This document shows positions 1 through 4,852 of a stretch of 6,241 nt of DNA, one piece after another. Position numbers and translations under genes: made by a program. How positions within the stretch are numbered: the stretch's first letter is position 1; every line of letters starts with the position of its first letter. The notes under the pieces are model-generated. The model was not told the DNA's origin. It was given only the letters and a program-made list of their open reading frames with translations, and ran no database searches. Source of the stretch: Kitasatospora phosalacinea (GTDB taxonomy: Bacteria; Actinomycetota; Actinomycetes; Streptomycetales; Streptomycetaceae); NCBI RefSeq assembly GCF_000717185.1, contig NZ_JNYE01000172.1, forward strand, positions 1 to 6,241, in the 5' to 3' direction.

Positions 1-1409
1 GGCGTCGGGGTGGGCGTCGGTGTCGGCGCGGGGGTGGGCGTGGGGGACGGTCGCGGGACCGGGCTCGGCGGCGGCGTCCCCGGGGCGGAGGTGGCCGGCG
101 GTGCGGCGACCTCCGCCGCGGGCTCCGGCGAACCCGTGAGCGCGAACGCGGCGACGGCCGCCGCGACGACGGCGATCCCGGCCGCGATGCCGGCCTTCGC
201 GGCGGTGCCGAGCCCCTCCCCGGCCGCGGCCGCCGCCCCGCCGCCGGAGGACCCGGCGCCACCGGCCGCCCCCGCCGCCCCGGCCGTCGCCGCGCCGGAG
301 GAAGCCGCGGCCCCGCCGGCCACGGCAGCCCCGCCCGCGACCGCGCCGGTGACGGCGACGCCGCCGACGGCCGCGGCCGCGACGGTGAACCAGCCGGTGC
401 CGAGCCAGAGCAGTGCGCCGCCGGGCAGCACGGCGCGCAGGCCGTGGTTGATGTCTGCGAGCTCCAGGTACGCGGCGGTGCAGCGGGTGCAGTCCTGGAC
501 GTGCTTGCCGACCTCCGCGGAGGCGCGCTTGCGCAGCGAGCCGCGGGCGTACGCGCCGAGCCGGTTGGCGTACCCGGCGCAGCCTGACTCCTGGCTGCCC
601 GACACGTGCGCCTGCAGGAACGCGGCGGCCAGCCGGTCGCGGGCCCGGTGGGCCTGGACGGCGGTGGCGTTGGCGGTCTTGCCGAGCATCACGGCGACGG
701 TCTTGGGGGACTCCCGCTCGACCTCGGTGTGCCAGAGCACCACCCGGTCGTCCTCGGGCAGTTCGGCGTACGCGCGCATCACCATGCGCTGGTCGGCGAG
801 GGCCAGTGCCCAGGCGTCGGCGCCGGGGTCGGCGAGGTCGAACTCGACGGTGGCCGCGGAGGCCTCGGCGAAGTCGGTGAAGTCGTCGATCAGCTGCTCG
901 CGCCGGTCGGAGCGCGTCCAGGCGGCGGCCACGTTGCGCACCGCCGTCAGCAGGTAGGCGCGGACGGCGAACTCGGGCCCCTTGCCGGCCTTCAGCGCCT
1001 GCAGCGTCCGGGCGAACACCTCGCCCGCGAGGTCCTCCGCGGTGAAGCTGTCCCGGCAGCAGGTGCGGGCGTAGCGGCGGACGGAGTCCGCGTGGCGGCG
1101 GTAGACCTCCTCGTACGCGGCGTCGTCCCCGGCCCGGACGCGGGCGGTCAACTCGGCGTCGGAGGGCGGGCGTTCACCGTCCACCGGGTCGGCGGGGGCG
1201 GGCACCACGGCGCGCACCGGGAACTCCTCGCCGATGAACGCCTCGGGCGCGACACCGCCCTGCCCGGCGGGGGCCTGGCCGGGAACCCGGCCGCTCAGCG
1301 ACTCCCGGGCCGGACTGCCGCCCTGGCCCGGCACCTGGTCCGGCACCTGGCCCGGCGCCTCCAGGCCGGAGCCGAACTCGCCCGCGTCGCCCTGCTCCTC
1401 GGGGTTCAC
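1..1409 (-). CDS. ECF-type sigma-70 factor with fused anti-sigma-like zinc motif and membrane region (C-terminus cut by window edge)
   Basis: From a GTG at 1409 the minus strand reads 469 codons and runs off the left edge. Residues 1-80 are a Gly/Pro/Gln-rich leader. Residues ~83-170 look like sigma region 2 (DDAAYEEVYRRHADSVRRYA, then AEDLAGEVFARTL and AYLLTAVRNVAAAW). Residues ~205-265 look like region 4 (AELPEDDRVVLWHTEVE, then AVQAHRARDRL). A zf-HC2-like motif follows (C277, then H303-x3-C307-x2-C310), as found in zinc-binding anti-sigma factors. Two hydrophobic Ala/Gly/Val stretches (~330-365 and ~403-425) suggest membrane insertion. A Pro/Thr repeat tail starts at ~438 and is still running at the edge. 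The protein should bind core RNA polymerase and hold its own regulator in cis, like actinobacterial ECF groups with C-terminal extensions. The start is uncertain: a GTG 27 bases upstream (1436) is also open, and neither has a strong Shine-Dalgarno sequence. The target genes and the missing outer domain are unknown. Confidence 0.88.
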   Translation of the reverse strand, partial: MNPEEQGDAGEFGSGLEAPGQVPDQVPGQGGSPARESLSGRVPGQAPAGQGGVAPEAFIGEEFPVRAVVPAPADPVDGERPPSDAELTARVRAGDDAAYEEVYRRHADSVRRYARTCCRDSFTAEDLAGEVFARTLQALKAGKGPEFAVRAYLLTAVRNVAAAWTRSDRREQLIDDFTDFAEASAATVEFDLADPGADAWALALADQRMVMRAYAELPEDDRVVLWHTEVERESPKTVAVMLGKTANATAVQAHRARDRLAAAFLQAHVSGSQESGCAGYANRLGAYARGSLRKRASAEVGKHVQDCTRCTAAYLELADINHGLRAVLPGGALLWLGTGWFTVAAAAVGGVAVTGAVAGGAAVAGGAAASSGAATAGAAGAAGGAGSSGGGAAAAAGEGLGTAAKAGIAAGIAVVAAAVAAFALTGSPEPAAEVAAPPATSAPGTPPPSPVPRPSPTPTPAPTPTPTPT

Positions 1410-1621
1410 CGGGCACCGCCCCGGCGTGCGGCGCACGGCCGGGGCCGCCCCCCGAAGTCGACGGCGGTCACGGTGCGCAACGGGACAATGGCTCCAACCA
1501 CGGGCAAAGAATGGCATAGCGCAGCGACCACCGGTAGCCGGGCCCGCCCCGACCCACTCCTCCGGGCCGCCGCTCGCGGAAGTGTTCGGAACTCGGCGGC
1601 GCAGGCACCGCGCGTACCCGG

Positions 1622-1645
1622 AACGTTCCGCGCCGCTTCCGTTCC
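1622..1645 (-). promoter_or_regulatory. Possible ECF-type promoter for the sigma gene
   Basis: Read on the minus strand, GGAAC (1645-1641) is followed after 15 bases by CGTT (1625-1622). This resembles the GGAAC / CGT(T/C) pattern used by many ECF sigma factors. It lies about 215 bp upstream of the sigma factor GTG, so it could serve autoregulation, a common property of ECF genes. The motif is short and the region is GC-rich, so chance is possible. The -10 half overlaps the palindrome CGGAACGTTCCG at 1619-1630. Confidence 0.25.
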
Positions 1646-1763
1646 GACCCGCGCGCCCGGTGACCCCCCGTCACCCGAACGGCGCGCCGCGGCCGCCCGG
1701 ACCGGGCCCCCGGTCGGTGCTCCCCACACGGAGCGTCAACTTCCTGCACGGTGCGCCGGATTC

Positions 1764-1780
1764 CCGGCCGGTGCGGCCGG
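1764..1780 (-). terminator. GC hairpin downstream of the TetR gene
   Basis: CCGGCC (1764-1769) and GGCCGG (1775-1780) form a perfect 6-bp stem with a 5-base loop, 10 bases past the TetR stop codon. There is no T-run, which is common for actinobacterial terminators. In DNA this GC-rich a 6-bp stem also arises by chance. Confidence 0.35.
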
Positions 1781-1790
1781 TGCGGGCGGC

Positions 1791-2582
1791 TCAGGCCGCG
1801 CGCAGGCCCTGCAGCAGGATCTGCAGCAGCCGGTGCCCCGCCCCGCCCTCGGTCTCGCCCTCCCGCACCGGGACGGCCGCGGAGGCGTGCACCGGCACCG
1901 CGGCCGTCAGCACCAGCACCACGTCCGCCACCGTCACGCCGGGCCGCAGCTCCCCGGCCGCGCCCGCCCGGGCCACCAGCGCCGCCAGCAACTGCAGCAG
2001 CAGCCGCGGGTCGGCGCTCTGCTCGCCCTCGGCCGCTGCACCGCCGAACGCCCGCAGGTCGCCGCCGCGCTGCTCGGGGACGCGGCCGATCTCCTCCGCG
2101 TACCGGAACGCCTCCGGCGGCAGCAGCCGGCCCGCGCCCGAGGCCGCCGCCCGCTGCAGGAACCCCGCCAGCGCGTCCCACGGGCCGGTCAGGCCGCCGT
2201 ACAGCGACTCCCGGGCCTGCGCGGTCAGCCAGGAGACCTCCTCGGCGGCGATCCGCTGGACCAGCACCTCCTTGCTGGGGAAGCGCCGGTACACCGTGCC
2301 CACGCCGACCCCGGCCCGCCGGGCGACCTCCTCCATCGGCGCCCCGTACCCGAGTTCGCCGAACACCTCGCGGGCGGCCCGCAGCACGCTCTCCAGGTTC
2401 CGCCGGGCGTCCACCCGCAGCCGCGAGCCCGCGCCGCGCCCCGGCCCGTCCGGCCGCTCGCCGCCCGCGAAGCCGTACCGCTCCCGCTCGTCCGGGCCGC
2501 GCTGCTCCGGCACCACGTCCACCGCGGCGCGTCCGAACGCCGCGATCGGCCCCCGCCCCGCCAACTGATCCTGCTCCGACAT
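1791..2582 (-). CDS. TetR/AcrR-family transcriptional regulator
   Basis: The protein has 263 residues. The start at ATG 2582-2580 is chosen because GGGGGAGG (2596-2589) lies 6 bases upstream; an in-frame ATG 75 bases further up lacks such a site. Residues 55-115 form a TetR N-terminal DNA-binding domain: helix 1 from RRNLESVLRAAREVFGELGY, then PMEEVARRAGVGVGTVYRRF with the recognition helix near 92-101, then PSKEVLVQRI. Residues 120-263 are the helical ligand-binding and dimerisation part, too variable to name a ligand; the layout resembles the TetR_C_33 (SbtR-like) group. A Gly/Arg-rich leader of about 54 residues precedes the HTH, longer than usual. The gene points away from the NADH dehydrogenase across a 710-bp gap containing palindromes that could be its operators. 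It probably represses itself and possibly a neighbour. Target and inducer are unknown. Confidence 0.9.
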   Translation of the reverse strand: MSEQDQLAGRGPIAAFGRAAVDVVPEQRGPDERERYGFAGGERPDGPGRGAGSRLRVDARRNLESVLRAAREVFGELGYGAPMEEVARRAGVGVGTVYRRFPSKEVLVQRIAAEEVSWLTAQARESLYGGLTGPWDALAGFLQRAAASGAGRLLPPEAFRYAEEIGRVPEQRGGDLRAFGGAAAEGEQSADPRLLLQLLAALVARAGAAGELRPGVTVADVVLVLTAAVPVHASAAVPVREGETEGGAGHRLLQILLQGLRAA

Positions 2583-2823
2583 GCCAAACCTCCCCCGAGG
2601 CACCCCGTCCCGGGCACCCGAACGGCTACTGCGCCCCCTGGTGTGCGCTGCCGACACCGGCCGTGGCCCGACGTCCGCGCACTACCTTCCCCGGTTGGCT
2701 GCCGTGCAGTCCGCGCCGACGCCACCAGGTCCAGGACGAAAGGACCGGCACCATCGGCGGTCCGAAGCACAATCCGACCATAGTTCAGGGAAGTTCGCCG
2801 CAGAAGTGGACCACTCGTCGACC

Positions 2824-2840
2824 CGGATCGGTCCGATCCG
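2824..2840. promoter_or_regulatory. 17-bp perfect palindrome, candidate repressor operator (upstream copy)
   Basis: CGGATCGG-T-CCGATCCG is an 8-bp inverted repeat around one central base, a size and symmetry typical of TetR-family operators. It lies about 240 bp upstream of the TetR start. A near copy occurs at 3184-3203. That the neighbouring TetR protein binds it is inference. Confidence 0.45.
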
Positions 2841-2886
2841 AGCCCTACGTGCGGACAAATCCCCTCACGCACCGCCCGCGGGCCCA

Positions 2887-2902
2887 CGTGAGACGAATCA
2901 CA
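2887..2902. promoter_or_regulatory. CGTGA-N6-TCACA dyad (upstream copy), Rex/Crp-like
   Basis: CGTGAGACGAATCACA is an imperfect dyad with GTGA and TCAC arms separated by 6 bases. It matches 13 of 16 bases of the site at 3251-3266 just before the NADH dehydrogenase. The arms fit the TGTGA...TCACA pattern of Rex and Crp/FNR-type sites. No gene start follows closely, so it may be a remote or relict operator. Confidence 0.35.
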
Positions 2903-3183
2903 ACCCGAGCATCCGGCCCGGAACGCCGACCCCCGCCCCGACTTGCCTTCCTTTGCCGAACCTTGACGCTCCGTCAGGCCGTTCGGGGACGCCGATCCGC
3001 GGACGTCCCGACGATCGGGAGTGCACGCCCCTACCTCCGCCGCACCCGTTCCGCCGCAACGGCGACCCGTTCACCCCCGCAACGGCCGCGCACGCACCGC
3101 CGGATCGCCGAACCCGCGGGGCAGGGCCGTGCGAATCGAACCGGCGGACGGCGGCGGGCCGCGTTCCGGGCCGCTTTTCCCGG

Positions 3184-3203
3184 CCGGATTCGGACCGATC
3201 CGG
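3184..3203. promoter_or_regulatory. Imperfect palindrome, candidate repressor operator (downstream copy)
   Basis: CCGGATTCGGACCGATCCGG is close to symmetric with one extra base. Its complementary strand contains CCGGATCGGTCCGA, a 14-base exact match to 2823-2836. It ends 89 bp before the NADH dehydrogenase start, a position suited to control of that gene's promoter. Confidence 0.4.
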
Positions 3204-3210
3204 CCCGGAG

Positions 3211-3219
3211 TGTGGACAA
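3211..3219 (-). promoter_or_regulatory. DnaA-box-like 9-mer
   Basis: The complementary strand reads TTGTCCACA, which is the preferred Streptomyces DnaA box as I remember it. The matching position of the upstream copy (2850-2858) reads TTGTCCGCA, one base different. A single perfect 9-mer in a window this size has a chance of a few percent, so this is suggestive only. The block could instead be part of a promoter -35 region (TGGACA). Confidence 0.3.
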
Positions 3220-3250
3220 GACCCCGCCCCCGGGTGCGTCATAGGGGGAA

Positions 3251-3266
3251 CGTGAAACGGGTCACA
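3251..3266. promoter_or_regulatory. Candidate Rex (or Crp) operator before the NADH dehydrogenase
   Basis: CGTGAAACGGGTCACA agrees with the Streptomyces Rex operator TGTGAACNNNTTCACA (consensus from memory) at 10 of 13 defined positions. It also fits the GTG-N6-G-N-CAC pattern reported for Streptomyces Crp. It lies 27-42 bases upstream of the ATT start, where a bound repressor would block transcription. Rex senses the NADH/NAD+ ratio and controls respiratory genes including ndh in S. coelicolor, so the placement is sensible. Which protein binds is not shown by the sequence. Confidence 0.45.
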
Positions 3267-3281
3267 GCCCCAGGGCCGGCC

Positions 3282-3286
3282 GGAGG
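3282..3286 (+). promoter_or_regulatory. Shine-Dalgarno GGAGG that fixes the ATT start
   Basis: GGAGG is followed by a 6-base spacer (TGCCCC) and then ATT at 3293. No ATG, GTG, TTG or CTG exists in this frame between the upstream TAG (3242-3244) and the ATT. A GTG overlaps the Shine-Dalgarno sequence itself (3286-3288) but lies in another frame, which translates to Arg/Pro-rich nonsense. Confidence 0.8.
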
Positions 3287-3292
3287 TGCCCC

Positions 3293-4630
3293 ATTCGAGT
3301 CCTGATCATCGGCGGCGGCTGCGCCGGACTGAGCACCGCGCTGCGCCTCCAGCAGTTGCTGCGCGCCCAGTTGAAGGACCGCCGGATCGAAGTGACGATC
3401 GTCGAGCCGCAGCCCTACCTGACCTTCCAGCCCCTGCTGGCCGAGGTCGCCGCAGGCTCCATCGACCCGCGCCACGTGGTCGTCCCGCTGCGCACCGCGC
3501 TCCCCGACTGCCGGGTGCTCACCGCCCGCGTCACCAAGATCGACCACGCCACCCGCACCGCCTGGGTGGACGCCGCCCCGCGCGGCGAGCTCCGGCTGCC
3601 CACCGAAGTCCCGTACGACGTGCTGGTGATGGCCCCCGGCTCGGTCTCCCGCACCGTCCCCGTCCCCGGCCTGGCCGAGCACGGGATGGGCTTCGCCACC
3701 GTCGGCGAGGCGGTCGCCCTGCGCAACCACGTGCTGGAGCAGCTCGACCTGGCCTCCTCCACCCGGGACCCGGAACTGCGCCACGCCGCCCTGACCTTCG
3801 TCTTCGTCGGCGCCGGCTACGCGGGGGTCGGCGCGCTCGCCGAACTGGAGGACATGGCCCGCACCGCCACCAAGGGCTACCACAACCTCGACCCCGACGA
3901 CCTGCGCTGGATCCTGGTCGAGGCGAAGGACCGCATCCTCGGCGAGGAGACCCCCGAACTCGCCGCCCACACCCTCGCCGAACTGCGCGAGCGCAACATC
4001 GACGTCCGGCTCTCCACCACCCTGGAATCCGCCGCCGACCAGCTGGTGCTGCTCTCCGACGGCAGCCGCTTCGCCGCCCGCACCCTGGTCTGGACGGCCG
4101 GCATCCGTCCCGCCCCCGTGCTCTCCCTCACCGACCTCCCGCTCGACGGCACCGGCCGGATCACCTGCCTGCCCACCCTGCGGATCGTCGCCCCCGACGG
4201 CACCCCGCTCCCCGCCGCCTGGGCCGCTGGGGACTGCGCCGCCGTCCCCGACCACACCGGCGAGCCCTGCGCCCCCAACGCCCAGCACGCGCTCGCCCAG
4301 GCCAAACTGCTCGCCGAGAACCTGGCCGCCGACCTGGCCGGCCAGCCGCTCACCGCCTACCGCTCCGAGTACCCCGCCTGCTCCACCTCGCTCGGCCTGC
4401 GCCGCGCCGTCGCCCACACCCGGCGCGGCACCCGGCTCACCGGCCGCCGCGCCTGGTGGCTGCACCGCGCCCGCCAACTGCGCCGCCTGCCCACCCGGGA
4501 GCGCCGGATCCGGGTGCTGACGGACTGGTTGTTCGGCGGCCTCTTCCAGCGCGAAGTGGTCTCGCTGGGCACCATCGAGCACCCCCGGGCCGAATTCGAG
4601 TCCGGTTTCACCCCCGGTCCCGGCACCTGA
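3293..4630 (+). CDS. Type II NADH dehydrogenase-like FAD/NAD(P)-dependent oxidoreductase, apparent ATT start
   Basis: The protein has 445 residues when read from ATT. It should be a single-subunit membrane-associated flavoprotein passing electrons from NADH to menaquinone without pumping protons. Residues 1-15 begin (M)RVLIIGGGCAGLSTA, the FAD-binding GxGxxG (G7, G9, G12); then FQPLLAEVAAG, YDVLVMAPGS, the second Rossmann motif FVFVGAGYAGVGAL (G173, G175, G178), LVWTAGIRP, AWAAGDCAAV (FAD-binding Asp ~313) and AQHALAQ (330-336, the NDH-2 AQxAxQ quinone-side motif). The C-terminus (~385-430) carries the amphipathic AWWLHR and WLFGGLFQREVVSLG segments typical for membrane attachment. The only conventional start, TTG at 3356, would remove the whole first FAD motif. 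Position 180 is Gly where NDH-2 relatives usually have Glu (GVE). Family membership is clear; true NADH:quinone activity is less certain. Reaction partners could differ in this actinobacterial subgroup. Confidence 0.9.
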   Translation: MRVLIIGGGCAGLSTALRLQQLLRAQLKDRRIEVTIVEPQPYLTFQPLLAEVAAGSIDPRHVVVPLRTALPDCRVLTARVTKIDHATRTAWVDAAPRGELRLPTEVPYDVLVMAPGSVSRTVPVPGLAEHGMGFATVGEAVALRNHVLEQLDLASSTRDPELRHAALTFVFVGAGYAGVGALAELEDMARTATKGYHNLDPDDLRWILVEAKDRILGEETPELAAHTLAELRERNIDVRLSTTLESAADQLVLLSDGSRFAARTLVWTAGIRPAPVLSLTDLPLDGTGRITCLPTLRIVAPDGTPLPAAWAAGDCAAVPDHTGEPCAPNAQHALAQAKLLAENLAADLAGQPLTAYRSEYPACSTSLGLRRAVAHTRRGTRLTGRRAWWLHRARQLRRLPTRERRIRVLTDWLFGGLFQREVVSLGTIEHPRAEFESGFTPGPGT

Positions 4631-4655
4631 CGCCCGCTCGCGTTCCTCCGCAGGA

Positions 4656-4672
4656 GCACGCCCCCGGCGTGC
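4656..4672 (+). terminator. Hairpin downstream of the NADH dehydrogenase
   Basis: GCACGCC (4656-4662) and GGCGTGC (4666-4672) form a perfect 7-bp stem with a CCC loop, starting 26 bases after the stop codon. There is no T-run. Its position between two genes separated by 222 bp suits a terminator and suggests that the phosphatase gene is transcribed separately. Confidence 0.5.
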
Positions 4673-4767
4673 GCCCACCGGAACGCGCCGTACCGGGGGC
4701 TCGACTTCCGGAACCACACCGGAGCCTGACAGGATCAACCCGACGGAACCACTACGGCGAGTACCGC

Positions 4768-4794
4768 ATCACACACGCATTGTGATCATCACAC
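4768..4794. promoter_or_regulatory. TGTGAT-C-ATCACA palindrome plus an extra half-site upstream of the phosphatase
   Basis: TGTGATCATCACA (4781-4793) is a perfect 13-bp palindrome in the least GC-rich part of the window. A third half-site ATCACAC (4768-4774) repeats the right arm (4788-4794) 20 bases upstream. The palindrome centre is 66 bp before the TTG start, a normal place for an operator. The 3-base inner spacing differs from the N6 spacing of Crp or Rex sites, so another regulator is more likely. Confidence 0.45.
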
Positions 4795-4852
4795 TATTGC
4801 CGTTCGCCCCTGCAGGCACCACCCCCCATCAGTCCCGAGGAAGCGGCCGACG

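Larger units (their letters stand above)
1410..1790. other. Intergenic region between the TetR stop and the sigma factor start
   Basis: These 381 bp separate two genes that both read on the minus strand. I see no convincing gene: the open frames here are Arg/Pro/Gly-rich and lack ribosome binding sites. The region holds a hairpin just after the TetR stop (1764-1780), a 12-bp palindrome CGGAACGTTCCG (1619-1630), a smaller dyad GTTC-G-GAAC (1584-1592) and a possible ECF-type promoter (1622-1645). The length suggests that the sigma gene has its own promoter. Confidence 0.6.
2823..3266 (+). repeat. Two diverged copies of a three-block regulatory cassette (2823-2902 and 3184-3266)
   Basis: Three blocks recur in the same order and orientation. 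Block 1: CGGTCCGATCCG (2829-2840) against CGGACCGATCCG (3191-3202), 11 of 12 identical. Block 2: 2849-2864 against 3210-3225, 13 of 16 identical, sharing GTG, GGACAA and CCCC. Block 3: 2887-2902 against 3251-3266, 13 of 16 identical. The gaps between blocks are 8 and 22 bases in the first copy and 7 and 25 in the second. Conserved order and near-equal spacing suggest an old tandem duplication of a promoter region or selection for the same arrangement. GC-richness inflates weak matches, but the A/T-containing cores match too. Confidence 0.5.
2583..3292. other. Divergent intergenic region with duplicated regulatory sites
   Basis: These 710 bp lie between the TetR start and the NADH dehydrogenase start. 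The open frames that cross it on both strands (for example 2898-3242 minus and 2581-3255 plus) give Pro/Arg/Gly-rich proteins of no recognisable family with no good ribosome binding site, so I call no gene here. It holds two copies of a three-part set of sites (2823-2902 and 3184-3266), described separately. The middle, roughly 2903-3183, shows nothing I can name. I found no clear vegetative promoter for either flanking gene. Confidence 0.65.

Noticed and set aside
606..2783. Plus-strand 725-codon open frame across the sigma and TetR genes
   Set aside because: It crosses two well-supported minus-strand genes and their intergenic region and has no recognisable domain.
1728..2974. Shared 12-mer TTGACGCTCCGT (plus strand 2963-2974 and minus strand 1739-1728), looking like a -35 box
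   Set aside because: Neither copy has a fitting -10 box 16-19 bases downstream, and about two shared 12-mers are expected by chance in a window of this size.
2898..3242. Minus-strand 114-codon ORF in the intergenic region
   Set aside because: It has a Gly/Arg/Pro composition, no family resemblance and no convincing ribosome site, and it overlaps the candidate operators.
3239..4738. Minus-strand 499-codon open frame antisense to the NADH dehydrogenase
   Set aside because: The Gly/Gly-Val/Gln-rich composition is the usual antisense shadow of a high-GC gene, with no domain and no ribosome site.
3286..4785. Long plus-strand open frame of 499 codons starting at GTG 3286, overlapping the NADH dehydrogenase
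   Set aside because: It is Arg/Pro-rich with no family features and lies out of frame with the clear flavoprotein. It is open only because stop codons are rare at this G+C content.
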